A stretch of DNA of 64,000 bases, taken from positions 558,001 through 622,000 of the forward strand of contig OY970294.1 of the NCBI GenBank assembly GCA_963716125.1. The letters are read 5' to 3'. Below are positions 42,331 through 51,650 of the stretch, in pieces. Under the pieces are notes generated by a model, which saw only the letters and a program-made list of their open reading frames with translations, was not told the DNA's origin and did no database searches. A program made the position numbers and the translations under genes. The number at the start of each line of letters is the position of its first letter. Within the stretch, counting starts at the first letter, position 1. The stretch comes from Acidiluteibacter sp963716125 (GTDB lineage Bacteria > Bacteroidota > Bacteroidia > Flavobacteriales_E > Vicingaceae).

Positions 42331-42381
42331 AAAAAAAAAGGCAGTTCCCAATCCCCAAGAATCTTGGGGAGGGGACTGCCT
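42331..42381 (-). terminator. Strong intrinsic terminator between ompH and murI
   Basis: Minus-strand stem AGGCAGTCCCC..GGGAACTGCCT with an inner CCCCAAGA/TCTTGGGG stem, followed by about ten Ts. It ends 3 bp before the proposed murI start codon, so murI may depend on read-through. Confidence 0.88.
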
Positions 42382-42400
42382 AAGTTAAGTATTTTTCTAA

Positions 42401-42904
42401 TTATATTAATCCAAGTTTCTTTTTCACTTTACTCATGATATCTTCCGACTCTTTTGAATAAAGTAATAAACCTGCACTAGAATCAAAGATATAAGTATAT
42501 TGTCCTTCTTTGGCAACTTCTTCAATAGCAACCTTTACCTTAGTTATAATCGGCTCTAATAAATCAGATTCTTTTTTAGCTAAGTCTTCTTCAGCACCAG
42601 ATCTAAATTCTTGAATTCTGCTTTCCATATCACGAATTTCATTTTCTTTAGCCTTTTTTATCGGCTCGGACATATTCGGAGAGTTGGTTTGATAATCGCT
42701 ATACTTTGTTTTTAATTCTGCCGACATTTTTTGCAATTGATCTTCTAATTGAGCTTGATAAGCTGCAAAATCTTTTTCTGCTTGAACTTTTTCAGGCATT
42801 ACTGATAAAATATCGCTAGAATTAACATGACCTAATTTTTGAGCATAACTTACACTTGCTATAGTTATAAGTGCTATTAATGTAAAGATTTTTGTGAATT
42901 TCAT
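42401..42904 (-). CDS. OmpH/Skp-family periplasmic chaperone
   Basis: A 167-residue protein with signal peptide ('ITIASVSYAQ') and the OmpH pattern: 'KLGHVNSSDILSVMPEKVQAEKDF', a long charged coiled coil (about 40-115), and a closing 'EEVAKEGQYTYIFDSSAGLLLYS' segment. Skp proteins hold unfolded outer-membrane proteins in the periplasm for the BAM complex. It follows a related ompH gene and bamA on the same strand, the standard grouping. A strong terminator follows. Confidence 0.93.
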   Translation of the reverse strand: MKFTKIFTLIALITIASVSYAQKLGHVNSSDILSVMPEKVQAEKDFAAYQAQLEDQLQKMSAELKTKYSDYQTNSPNMSEPIKKAKENEIRDMESRIQEFRSGAEEDLAKKESDLLEPIITKVKVAIEEVAKEGQYTYIFDSSAGLLLYSKESEDIMSKVKKKLGLI

Positions 42905-42947
42905 TTTTTAATATTTATTGGTTTATTGAATTGATTTTAATTTTGAA

Positions 42948-43475
42948 TTATCTTCCACTTGCAGGACTATAACCTAACCTTTTGATGACATCATCGCTTT
43001 TGTCATATTTAGGATTGGTATAAATTAATGTTAATGCACTCGCTTTATCAAAAACGATGGCATACTGACCTATATTGGAAATTTCTTTTACTGCTTTGTA
43101 AATTTCATCTTGTATTGGCTTAATTAACTCTTGTCTCTTTTTAAACAAATCGCCATCTACTCCAAATTTAGATTTTTGAAATTCTTTTGCATCTTGCTCA
43201 GCTTTAATAATTTCTTCTCTTCTTTTGTTTTTCATTGCATCTGTTAAAAGAATCTCTTCTGCTTGATAATCTTTGTACATTTTATCAATAGACGAATATT
43301 TTCTTTCCACATCTTGCTGCCATTGTTTCGACAGATTGTCCAGTTCAGTTTGAGCTGTTTTGTATTCGGGAATATTTTCTAAAATATATTCCGTATCAAT
43401 GTAGGCAAACTTTTGTGCATACATACTGCTAAGCCCTAGACCTAAAAACAGTATTAAAATTCCTAACTTTTTCAT
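42948..43475 (-). CDS. OmpH/Skp-family periplasmic chaperone
   Basis: A 175-residue protein with signal peptide ('LGLGLSSMYAQ'), 'KFAYIDTEYILENIPEYKTAQTEL', a charged helical middle (about 45-130) and 'KEISNIGQYAIVFDKASALTLIYTNP' near the end, ending 'RLGYSPASGR'. It is a paralogue of the next gene (43-bp gap) and lies 59 bp after bamA. Two tandem skp-like genes behind bamA are common in Bacteroidota; the division of labour between them is unknown. Confidence 0.93.
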   Translation of the reverse strand: MKKLGILILFLGLGLSSMYAQKFAYIDTEYILENIPEYKTAQTELDNLSKQWQQDVERKYSSIDKMYKDYQAEEILLTDAMKNKRREEIIKAEQDAKEFQKSKFGVDGDLFKKRQELIKPIQDEIYKAVKEISNIGQYAIVFDKASALTLIYTNPKYDKSDDVIKRLGYSPASGR

Positions 43476-43534
43476 CTTTCCTAATTTTTTAAGGTTAAAT
43501 AAATAATTTAGATTGGTACGAAATTAACATTTTT

Positions 43535-46054
43535 CTACCAACCATTTAAGCTACCTCCAATTGTAAAGTGAAGTTCGGTTCGCTTGTTTGGATCAGTTCT
43601 GCCGGGTATGTCATCAAATCGATAACCATAATCCAAACCTAACAATCCAAACATTGGCATAAAAATCCGGATTCCTACGCCTGCAGCTCTTTTTACTTCA
43701 AATGGTTTAAACTCACTAAAAGTAGCCCATGAATTACCTGCCTCTACAAAAGCTAAGCCATAAATTGTAGCCGAAGGATTTAATGATACTGGATAACGCA
43801 ATTCCATCGTGTATTTACTTACTGCAGCAGCACCTGTGGTAGGTGATAAATCTCCATTTCCATAACCTCTAAGGGCAATAATTTCTCTACCATCTAATGC
43901 AAACCCACTTAAGCCATCACCACCTAAATAAAATCTTTCAAATGGCGATTGACCCAATTCTCTATTATATAATCCTAGGAATCCAAAACCCATTTTTGTG
44001 TTTAAAACTAGGTCTCCAATGATAGATGTAAACCACGAAGTATTAAATTTCCATTTGTGATACTCTATGTATTTATATTTCTTTTGCGGTGATAAGGTAG
44101 CGTAATCTTTATCAGCACCAAGTAATGAATAAGGTGGAGTAAACTGCAAACTCAGTGAAGTTTGACTTCCTGATCGTGGATAAATAGGTGCATCAATAGA
44201 ATTCCTAGACAATATTGTTTTAAAACTTAAGTTGTTAGCATAACCATTAGAGAAGATAAAGCTTGTTGCATAATTATCTAAGGTATAATATTGATAGGAA
44301 GTTTCTCCATAGAATGTAAAGAAATCATCAGGTACTTTTAAGCGGGTTCCAAAACCTACTGAAGCTCCTGTAATATAGATAGCTTGTCGGCTAGGATTTT
44401 TAATTTTTGAACCATCTTCTAAACGAATTTGTTTGTCTAAACCATTGGTTTGTACAGAACGATAAACACTAACACTTAAAGAGTTAGGTTTTCTTCCTCC
44501 CAGCCAAGGCTCTGTAAAAGAAGCATTGTAGGATTGATAAAAACGTCCATTTGACTGCGCTCTTAGGCTTAATTTTTGTCCATCTCCGGAAGGAAGAGGT
44601 TGCCATGCTCCTTTTTTAAAGAAATTTCTAGCAGAAAAGTTATTAAAAGAAACTCCCAAGCTTCCTACTACTCGGCCGCCGCCCCATCCACCTGATAATT
44701 CAATTTGGTCAGAAGGCTTTTCTTCCACTACATACTCAATATCAACTGTTCCATTTTCTTGATTTGGCACAGGATTTACCCCAAATTTTTCAGGATCAAA
44801 ATAACCCAACTGACTCAATTCTCTTTGTGTACGGATAATATCGGCTCTGCTAAATAAATCGCCTGGACGTGTTCTAATTTCACGCATAATCACGTGATCA
44901 TTAGTCTTAGTGTTTCCTGTTACAGTCACTTTATTAACAGTAGCTTGCTTGCCTTCTCTTAATCTAATTTCAAAATCTATAGAATCATTTTTAATTCCTA
45001 CTTCCACTAAATCGGGCTGAAAAAATAAATAACCTTGGTCTAAATATAAAGAACTAATGTCTCTCCCGCTAGGGTCGCTATACAATCTTTTATCTAATAA
45101 TTCTTGATCGTAAACTTGACCTTTATCAATATTTAAGATCTTATCCAACTCATCGTTGGTATATTTAGTGTTTCCAACCCATACAATATCACCAAAATAA
45201 TATTGTTTACCTTCCGAAATATTTAGCACTAATTCAATATGTTTTCTATCTATTTTATAAAAAGTATCTGAAAGAATTTTTGCATCTCTATAACCCAATG
45301 AATTGTATTTGGCTATTACAGCTTTTTTATCTCTTTGAAAAGCTGCTTTAACTAATTTGGATGTTTTAAAAATATTATACCAACGCTGTCTTTTAGTATC
45401 TTTCAAGGCTTTTCTAATTTTTCTATCAGAAAGCGCCTCATTTCCATTAATAATTATTTCTTTTATCTTTACTCTTTCACCTTTATCCACATCAATGGTA
45501 AGCATTATACTGTTACTGATTGTAGTGTCCACTTCTTGTTTTAGATCTACAGATGCATTCAGATATCCTTTATCGATATAATAGCTCTCAATAGTTTTTT
45601 GAGTTTGTTCAATAAGGTTTTGAGTTATTAATTTACCTCTAATTAGTTTAATATCTTCTCTTAAAGTTTCTTGCTTTCCTTTTCTAACTCCTGTAAATTT
45701 AAATTTGGAGAGTCGTGGTCGTTCTTGAATATAAATGTCTAAGAAAATTTTACCATCAATTATGTTCTTGGCTGATATTTTAATATCGGTAAAAAGGTCT
45801 TGTTTCCAAAGGTTCGTAATCGCTTTTGTAATTTGATCGCCCGGAATTTTTATTTCTTTTCCAATTTCTAATCCTGCAATAGCTCTTAGGGCGTTACTAT
45901 CAAAGTTTTTTGCACCTGAAACGCTAATTCCACCAATAATATAAGTTCTTGGCGAAGAATAATCAATCGTTTCTAGACCATTATTGGTAGAAATTTGCGC
46001 CCTTATTATAAAACTAGCTGCAAAGAGGAATAAAAATAATAAAGACTTTTTCAT
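43535..46054 (-). CDS. bamA: Outer-membrane protein assembly factor BamA
   Basis: An 839-residue protein. A signal peptide ('FAASFIIRAQ') precedes repeated POTRA domains (about 35-430; for example 'GISVSGAKNFDSNALRAIAGL', 'IKEIIINGNEALSDRKIRKAL', 'VNKVTVTGNTKTNDHVIMREI') and a 16-strand Omp85 barrel with the lid-loop motif RGY in 'ALRGYGNG'. It inserts barrel proteins into the outer membrane. Its start overlaps the uppS stop by 4 bp, so the two are cotranscribed. The barrel ends 'ELHFTIGGSLNGW'. Confidence 0.95.
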   Translation of the reverse strand: MKKSLLFLFLFAASFIIRAQISTNNGLETIDYSSPRTYIIGGISVSGAKNFDSNALRAIAGLEIGKEIKIPGDQITKAITNLWKQDLFTDIKISAKNIIDGKIFLDIYIQERPRLSKFKFTGVRKGKQETLREDIKLIRGKLITQNLIEQTQKTIESYYIDKGYLNASVDLKQEVDTTISNSIMLTIDVDKGERVKIKEIIINGNEALSDRKIRKALKDTKRQRWYNIFKTSKLVKAAFQRDKKAVIAKYNSLGYRDAKILSDTFYKIDRKHIELVLNISEGKQYYFGDIVWVGNTKYTNDELDKILNIDKGQVYDQELLDKRLYSDPSGRDISSLYLDQGYLFFQPDLVEVGIKNDSIDFEIRLREGKQATVNKVTVTGNTKTNDHVIMREIRTRPGDLFSRADIIRTQRELSQLGYFDPEKFGVNPVPNQENGTVDIEYVVEEKPSDQIELSGGWGGGRVVGSLGVSFNNFSARNFFKKGAWQPLPSGDGQKLSLRAQSNGRFYQSYNASFTEPWLGGRKPNSLSVSVYRSVQTNGLDKQIRLEDGSKIKNPSRQAIYITGASVGFGTRLKVPDDFFTFYGETSYQYYTLDNYATSFIFSNGYANNLSFKTILSRNSIDAPIYPRSGSQTSLSLQFTPPYSLLGADKDYATLSPQKKYKYIEYHKWKFNTSWFTSIIGDLVLNTKMGFGFLGLYNRELGQSPFERFYLGGDGLSGFALDGREIIALRGYGNGDLSPTTGAAAVSKYTMELRYPVSLNPSATIYGLAFVEAGNSWATFSEFKPFEVKRAAGVGIRIFMPMFGLLGLDYGYRFDDIPGRTDPNKRTELHFTIGGSLNGW

Positions 46055-46806
46055 GAATTGGGTAACTTTTCTAATTGTTCACTGATTTTACCAAATCTTC
46101 TTTCGCGCAGCTGATAGCTTATTATAGCTTCGGCTAAATCTGCTTTTCTAAAATCAGGCCATAGAGTAGGTGTAAAATATAATTCGGCATAAGCAATTTG
46201 CCACAACAGGAAATTACTTATTCTACATTCTCCACTTGTTCTTATTAATAATTCAGGTTCAGGAAATTCTGAAGTGCATAAATGATCATTAATTGTCTGT
46301 TCAGTTATATCCTCAGTTTTCAATTCACCGCTTTCCACTTTTTTCGCTATCTGTTTGGTTGCTTCAGTCAGCTCCCACTTAGCACTATATGACAGCGCTA
46401 AAATTAAATTTAAGCCACTGTTATTTTTTGTTTTCTCTATTGATGCATTTAGTTCTTTGATACAACTTTTTGGTAAATTTTCAATATTACCAATCGCATG
46501 CAAACGAACATTATTTTTATTAAGCGTTTTTGTTTCTTTACTGATAGTACTCACCAATAAAGTCATCAAAGCGGTAATTTCTGCTTTTCGCCGATTCCAA
46601 TTTTCAGTAGAAAAAGCATATAAAGTCAAATAATTAATTCCAATTTCTGCAGCACCTTCTGTTACTTCACGCACCGATTCTACACCACTTTTATGGCCAA
46701 AAACTCGGGCTTTTCCCTTGCTCTTTGCCCATCTGCCATTACCATCCATGATGATAGCAATGTGCTTAGGTAGTTTATTTTTATCGATGTCTTTAAAGCT
46801 GTTCAT
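46051..46806 (-). CDS. uppS: Isoprenyl transferase (undecaprenyl diphosphate synthase)
   Basis: A 251-residue cis-prenyltransferase building the C55 lipid carrier for peptidoglycan and glycans. 'HIAIIMDGNGRWAKSKGKARVFGHKSG' contains the catalytic Asp and the diphosphate-binding residues; 'YLTLYAFSTENWNR' and 'ELLIRTSGECRISNFLLWQIAYAELYFTPTLWPDF' are the other signatures. The length is normal. It overlaps bamA by 4 bp and follows a DUF6089 gene by 52 bp. Confidence 0.96.
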   Translation of the reverse strand: MNSFKDIDKNKLPKHIAIIMDGNGRWAKSKGKARVFGHKSGVESVREVTEGAAEIGINYLTLYAFSTENWNRRKAEITALMTLLVSTISKETKTLNKNNVRLHAIGNIENLPKSCIKELNASIEKTKNNSGLNLILALSYSAKWELTEATKQIAKKVESGELKTEDITEQTINDHLCTSEFPEPELLIRTSGECRISNFLLWQIAYAELYFTPTLWPDFRKADLAEAIISYQLRERRFGKISEQLEKLPNS

Positions 46807-46858
46807 TCAAATAGTGCTGCTAAAAAATGCTTGCAAATATCCAATTATTAGTTGGCAA

Positions 46859-47560
46859 TTAAAAATTAGAAGGGCAAAAGCTTCTCTTTGTTAATCTGTA
46901 GGTTAGAGAAATGCCGGCAATTGAATACCAATCATTGTCGTATTCTTTGCCATTTTCGTAGTTTAACCTTTTTGTATTTTGATTGGGTAGTCCATCTATA
47001 TCGTCCACAAAGGTTTTTCTAAATCCCCATTCTGCAGACATTCCCAACCTTCCTATCAAATTTAATTTAAATCCAACACCAAAGGGAACTGCTACAGACC
47101 AAACAGCATCATCTGATGGTCTAATTACTGAGCTATCTTGTAATGTTTCGGGATTATATCTAAAAGTAGAAAGCCCTACAAAAATATACGGACTAAAAGG
47201 GTAAGCCGGATTTCCAAGCTCATATTCCATAAAATTAAATTCTATTTGTCCAGTAAATTCTAACAATTGAGATTTAAATTCAGCGACTCTTTGCTGCCCA
47301 AACTCCAAATCAGCAATAACATCGTTTCCTTTTAAGGAGCCAAGGCCAAGCATTCCTTTTAACGCATATCGTTTATTTAAGTTATACCGGTAAATAAGTG
47401 CTAGGTGCAATCCACCTGCCTTAGTGGTCATGAGTTTTTCAGGATTTAATTCTCCATTATAATTTGCAAGACCTCCAAAAATGCCAAATTCAGACATTTT
47501 CTTCTGTGCTTGAGAAAATAAAAATATAAATAGAAAAAATAAGCTTAATAAAAATTTCAT
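46859..47560 (-). CDS. DUF6089-family outer-membrane barrel protein
   Basis: A 233-residue protein with a signal peptide ('FIFLFSQAQ') and the DUF6089 opening 'EFGIFGGLANYNGELNP', then eight or so amphipathic strands with aromatic ends ('LHLALIYRYNLNKRYALKGMLGLGSLKG'-like pattern, 'PFSPYIFVGLSTFRYNP', 'AVPFGVGFKLNLIGRLGMS'). Probably a small outer-membrane barrel; its role is unknown, though the position beside uppS and bamA is characteristic. A near -7 box (GACATTTG) lies exactly 4 nt before the ATG. Confidence 0.85.
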   Translation of the reverse strand: MKFLLSLFFLFIFLFSQAQKKMSEFGIFGGLANYNGELNPEKLMTTKAGGLHLALIYRYNLNKRYALKGMLGLGSLKGNDVIADLEFGQQRVAEFKSQLLEFTGQIEFNFMEYELGNPAYPFSPYIFVGLSTFRYNPETLQDSSVIRPSDDAVWSVAVPFGVGFKLNLIGRLGMSAEWGFRKTFVDDIDGLPNQNTKRLNYENGKEYDNDWYSIAGISLTYRLTKRSFCPSNF

Positions 47561-47608
47561 GCTACAAATGTCGTAAAAGCACTTAACGTAGTAAAGAAAA
47601 TTTTATTA

Positions 47609-48490
47609 TTAAAATTTAGGACGACTTCTTCGTCTAACTACTAATTTTCTAGTTAAAGTAATAGAACCTGTCATAAAAGAGTCATTATTAGAAGCATCTC
47701 CTCTAATTTGACCTTCATCACCGTTTCCGCCACCACCTTTCACAGCCAACTCTCCTGCTAGTGGACCGTATGCGTCTATAATTTTTTGAGTATCATAGTA
47801 AGTAGTACTCACATCATCCAAATAATCATTAAAAGTAAAATGATGTAAAAACTCTAAACCAATACTCCAATATCTATCTAATTGCTTAGAAACTCCAATT
47901 CCCACTGGCAAAACAAAAGTTGTTCTTTTATATTTTTCAGGTCTGTCACCCAATCCTTGCCCTTCAGTGCCAAGCGGTTGCAAAGCATACCATTTTCCAT
48001 CAAGCTCACCTTTTGGATTGAAATACATAAAACCAACACCTGCCATAAAATAAGCGTCCAGTTTTAAATTATTTTTACCTCTCACACCTTTTAATCTGTA
48101 GGTGCTTCCTCTAGTACTTTTTAAGAAATAAAATTCTCCCAATAAACGAGCTTCTATAGTACTAGATCTAAAATTTAAATTTCTCTGGTTTCTGAAAAAC
48201 TCAGTGGTTTTTGAATCATCTCCCTTAATAAGAGCGTATTGCAATCCTACTCTAAGGTTAACTCTTTCAGCAACTTGATATTTAAATCCTCCCATAGCTG
48301 TAAATCGAGTAGATGCGAAATCTAAATCTGTAAAATTATTTACTCCAGGACCGTTTCCACCTCCCAAATCACCTAAAAAGTTGGTCACTCCAACTCCAAA
48401 TGTAACTTGTTTTCTGTACCTTTTCCACATTTGCGCACTTAGTAAAGTGGGCAGGAATAAGGTTAATAAGATAATAGTATACTTTTTCAT
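47609..48490 (-). CDS. DUF6089-like outer-membrane barrel protein
   Basis: A 293-residue protein from ATG 48490 (a reading from 48559 would precede the promoter and signal peptide). The signal peptide ends 'PTLLSAQ'; 'FGVGVTNFLGDLGGGNG' is the family-type opening; strands with alternating residues and a glycine-rich stretch ('KGGGGNGDEGQ', near residue 255) follow; the tail is very basic (RRRSRPKF). It is a larger relative of the next gene. Likely envelope barrel of unknown role. Confidence 0.8.
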   Translation of the reverse strand: MKKYTIILLTLFLPTLLSAQMWKRYRKQVTFGVGVTNFLGDLGGGNGPGVNNFTDLDFASTRFTAMGGFKYQVAERVNLRVGLQYALIKGDDSKTTEFFRNQRNLNFRSSTIEARLLGEFYFLKSTRGSTYRLKGVRGKNNLKLDAYFMAGVGFMYFNPKGELDGKWYALQPLGTEGQGLGDRPEKYKRTTFVLPVGIGVSKQLDRYWSIGLEFLHHFTFNDYLDDVSTTYYDTQKIIDAYGPLAGELAVKGGGGNGDEGQIRGDASNNDSFMTGSITLTRKLVVRRRSRPKF

Positions 48491-48506
48491 AATAATAAAG
48501 TCTGTG

Positions 48507-48514
48507 CAAATATA
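48507..48514 (-). promoter_or_regulatory. Promoter -7 box (TATATTTG) of the DUF6089-like gene
   Basis: An exact TAnnTTTG on the minus strand, ending 16 nt before the start codon at 48490. It supports that start over the upstream one at 48559. Confidence 0.5.
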
Positions 48515-48574
48515 AAAAATAAGTCTTATATTCAAATGAAAATATTCGACTAAACACAATTTTTTAAAGATAAC

Positions 48575-49456
48575 TTATTTATTTCGTCTGTCTAAACCCC
48601 AATTTAGTTTATTTCTCAAACTTGAAATAAATGATTGATTCGGCAATTGTACAATTAATAATTCATAATCTGCTTTTCTCAATACTATTTTATCTTCTAT
48701 ACTCATAATTTTTGATCTTGAATCTAAAGCAATTAAGCATTGATTGGCTCTGCTTTCAATCGTTATGGTTAAAATAGATGAATCTGAAATAATAATAGGA
48801 CGAACATTTAAATTGTGTGGAGCAATAGGAGTTATTACTATATTTCCTGTTCCAGGCATAATGATTGGTCCACCACAACTTAAGGAATAAGCTGTTGAAC
48901 CTGTTGCTGTAGATATTATTAAGCCATCTCCCCAATAAGAATTGAGGTAAGCATCATCCATGTAGGTGTTTATGGTAATCATACTGGAGGTATCTCGTTT
49001 TACAATGCTCAATTCGTTCAATGCTATGTTTTCATCGTTGAATACATTTGAAGTAGTGTTTACTTCTAGTAAAGTTCTTTTTTCAGCCTGAAACTGATTA
49101 TTGATTAAACAATCAACGGCATACTCCACTTCATCCGTTTGTGTGTTAGATAAAAATCCTAACCTACCTGTATTTATTCCTAAAATTGGAATTTTTGAGT
49201 CTTTTACTAATGTTACTGTATCCAATATTGTTCCGTCACCACCTATTGAAATAATGAAATCTATGTCTTTTTGAAGTTCAGTTCGATTGCTAAAAGAAGG
49301 ATAAGCATCAATATTTTGAATAAATGGACGAAGTTCTTCTTTAAAAGGATTGTAAATACTCACTTCAATTGCTTTTTCTGACAAAATTTTAAAAAGCTTA
49401 AATACATCGTCCTTATATAAGTCAACTAAAGATCTACCGTAAATTGCTACTTTCAT
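48575..49456 (-). CDS. nadK: NAD kinase
   Basis: A 293-residue cytosolic enzyme phosphorylating NAD to NADP. G72-G73-D74-G75 in 'IISIGGDGTILDTV' is the catalytic motif; 'PILGINTGRLGFLS', 'ALNELSIVKRDTSSMI', 'DGLIISTATGSTAYSLSCGGPI' and 'ITPIAPHNLNVRPII' complete the family pattern. ATG 49456 is preferred to the start at 49486, which would overlap the upstream barrel gene. It is the third gene of the run CBS - barrel - nadK. Confidence 0.95.
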   Translation of the reverse strand: MKVAIYGRSLVDLYKDDVFKLFKILSEKAIEVSIYNPFKEELRPFIQNIDAYPSFSNRTELQKDIDFIISIGGDGTILDTVTLVKDSKIPILGINTGRLGFLSNTQTDEVEYAVDCLINNQFQAEKRTLLEVNTTSNVFNDENIALNELSIVKRDTSSMITINTYMDDAYLNSYWGDGLIISTATGSTAYSLSCGGPIIMPGTGNIVITPIAPHNLNVRPIIISDSSILTITIESRANQCLIALDSRSKIMSIEDKIVLRKADYELLIVQLPNQSFISSLRNKLNWGLDRRNK

Positions 49457-49469
49457 GAGTTGAAAAAAT

Positions 49470-50900
49470 TTATATCGGAGCCACAAAGTGAATAAAAAAC
49501 CCTGATTCTCCCAATTTATTTACTGAAAATTCAGTTCTTAAAACCATGTCATAATAGGTTACAAAATCGAATGAAATTCCGCTTCCGAACAAAAGTTCAT
49601 TTGCCAAATTGTTTTGAGGATATCCTACTTTATCTTCTACATATCCAAAATCAGTAAAAATACTGGAATAGATGGAGAAGTGCATTTTACTGAATTTTTT
49701 CAAAGGTATAAAACTCATCCGAAAAATACGAGGTCTGAAAATATTATATCTTAATTGAAATTTGCTAATTCCAATATTTTGACCATCAACTATATAATAT
49801 TCATATCCTCTTACACCGCCTCTATATCCTAAGCCATTTTCAAGAAAGTAAGGAGTTTTTTTACTAAAAGAAAAAGCGGTTGCTACAGAAGCCGCAGCAG
49901 AAAACCTTTTTGAAAGCTTAATATATTTTCTATACTGAAATCCGGAATTGATAAAATCTAAATCGCTATTTAAAATGCCTAAACCATATTTATGAATGTC
50001 AATACTTAAATAATGTCCTTCTAAGGGATAGCTTTTAGAGTCTCTTCTATCTCTTGTAAAATAATAGGTAAGACTAAAATATTCTGTTCGAGATTTGTTG
50101 GCATCTAAGTATCTAGGATTTAATTGCTGAATGGTATCGGATACAGAAACTTGATTATAGCTTAAATTAATGGTGTGGCGATTAAATATTCTTCCCCTGT
50201 ACTGAAAATCAATTCCTGCATGCTTGTTTTGAAAGGCATATTCATCTTCATCTTTGTATTGTAGCCTTTTATTATCAGAACTCGAATAAGGTATTTGATG
50301 TTTACGACTATAAGAGAAGGAAGCACCTAAGCCTAAATTTTTTGCTTTATTTATATAAGGAAAGGAGTAAGAAAGTCTAACTTTTTCTTCATATCCTAAT
50401 TGTAGTGTAAGTTTTGCAGTTTCATTTCTACCTCTCACATTTTGTAAAGTTGTGTATATGCCATAATTAATCCTACTATAATCTTTCGTTTTCCACCAAG
50501 TATTAAAGTTGGTATCATCAATTTCTAAAATAGGGAAGGGGAAAAAATACCATCTTTCCTCTACAAAAATATAGATATCTATAAAATTTTGATTCTCTAC
50601 AAAGTTGATAGAAGTATAATTAAATAAGGAAGTGTTTAGAATATTTTTTCTTGATTGTTCGAGTTCTTTGGTCAAATTTCTACCAAAAATGGTATCGTTT
50701 GTATTTAAACTCAACTCACGAAGAATAATAGCCCCTTTCGTTTTTTTATTTCCTATGATATGAATTTGTCCAATGGTATAAACTTTGTTGGAATCAATAC
50801 TTAAGCTATCGTTTTTCATTTTGTCCAGTTCGCTTGCTTGTCCATAAGAAATAAGAACAGTAAAGAGAAAAACAATTAATAGTAAACAATGTCGCTTCAT
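49470..50900 (-). CDS. BamA/TamA-like outer-membrane protein with POTRA domain
   Basis: A 476-residue protein with signal peptide ('TVLISYGQ'), one recognisable POTRA ('YTIGQIHIIGNKKTKGAIILREL') and possibly a second, then an Omp85-type barrel with the lid-loop RGY motif in 'RGGVRGYEYYI'. It is much shorter than BamA and lacks the POTRA array. Members of this group may insert or secrete particular surface proteins; the substrate is unknown. It starts immediately after the CBS gene's stop codon and is followed by nadK (13-bp gap). Confidence 0.87.
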   Translation of the reverse strand: MKRHCLLLIVFLFTVLISYGQASELDKMKNDSLSIDSNKVYTIGQIHIIGNKKTKGAIILRELSLNTNDTIFGRNLTKELEQSRKNILNTSLFNYTSINFVENQNFIDIYIFVEERWYFFPFPILEIDDTNFNTWWKTKDYSRINYGIYTTLQNVRGRNETAKLTLQLGYEEKVRLSYSFPYINKAKNLGLGASFSYSRKHQIPYSSSDNKRLQYKDEDEYAFQNKHAGIDFQYRGRIFNRHTINLSYNQVSVSDTIQQLNPRYLDANKSRTEYFSLTYYFTRDRRDSKSYPLEGHYLSIDIHKYGLGILNSDLDFINSGFQYRKYIKLSKRFSAAASVATAFSFSKKTPYFLENGLGYRGGVRGYEYYIVDGQNIGISKFQLRYNIFRPRIFRMSFIPLKKFSKMHFSIYSSIFTDFGYVEDKVGYPQNNLANELLFGSGISFDFVTYYDMVLRTEFSVNKLGESGFFIHFVAPI

Positions 50901-51563
50901 TTATATATTCAAATAATGCATAAAAGCATTATACCTGGTTTTTAAATCATCATCGGCATCACTTTTATGAAAAGACGCCACTACATTGTATTGATATCGC
51001 ATAAATGTTTGAAGAACACCACTTAAATCTTCACGATTGGTTTTGATAGTTATTTCTAACATGGTGCTATCTGGTTTAGAACGAATATAAGTGCTTAAAA
51101 TCCGAACTCCATTTCCTTCCACAATATTCGCAATTTCTATTAAGGAATAATCAGCGCTATTTATCTCTAATTCAATAATTCCGCCTGGCTCTTTAATTGC
51201 AGCTATATTAGATATTTTATGTATAAGTGTAGTTAGACTGATACTCCCTAAATAATTATTTTGCGCATCTAATACTGGTAAAATAGTCAGTTTTAGCTCA
51301 CTTATTTTTTCAATAACTGAGTAAATATGCTCATTACTAAATATAAATGGTTTTTCTAATGACAATTCATGACTTCCTAAAGCTTCATTGGGCGTATTGG
51401 CATCTAAAATATCGTTTTCACTTACCAAACCCAAAAATTCATTATGATTGACAATTGGTAATTCGTTCACTTTAAATTCTTCCATCCAATCCAAAGCTTT
51501 TGCTCCTGTGTCAGAAGTTTTTAAGGGAGGTATTTCATCTGTAATTAAGTCGATTGCTAACAT
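50901..51563 (-). CDS. CBS-domain protein
   Basis: A 220-residue cytosolic protein with two CBS domains: residues 5-60 ('LKTSDTGAKALDWMEEFKVNELPIV', 'FLGLVSENDILD') and about 70-130 ('IYSVIEKISELKLTILPVLD', 'YLGSISLTTLIHKI'). The C-terminal part (about 140-205) resembles an ACT-like fold ('GGIIELEINSADYSLIEIANIVEGNGVRIL'-type pattern), as in AcuB. CBS pairs sense adenine nucleotides. It is the first gene of the minus-strand envelope run and diverges from pdxJ. Confidence 0.87.
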   Translation of the reverse strand: MLAIDLITDEIPPLKTSDTGAKALDWMEEFKVNELPIVNHNEFLGLVSENDILDANTPNEALGSHELSLEKPFIFSNEHIYSVIEKISELKLTILPVLDAQNNYLGSISLTTLIHKISNIAAIKEPGGIIELEINSADYSLIEIANIVEGNGVRILSTYIRSKPDSTMLEITIKTNREDLSGVLQTFMRYQYNVVASFHKSDADDDLKTRYNAFMHYLNI

Positions 51564-51610
51564 ATTTCTAAATTCATTTAAAACTTAAGAGGTACTAATT
51601 TTATAAGCCT

Positions 51611-51618
51611 TAATTTTG
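51611..51618 (+). promoter_or_regulatory. Promoter -7 box (TAATTTTG) of pdxJ
   Basis: An exact TAnnTTTG 32 nt before ATG 51651, in the 87-bp gap between the divergent CBS and pdxJ genes. Confidence 0.45.
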
Positions 51619-51650
51619 TTATCAAATTAGTACAATATTACAATTATTTG

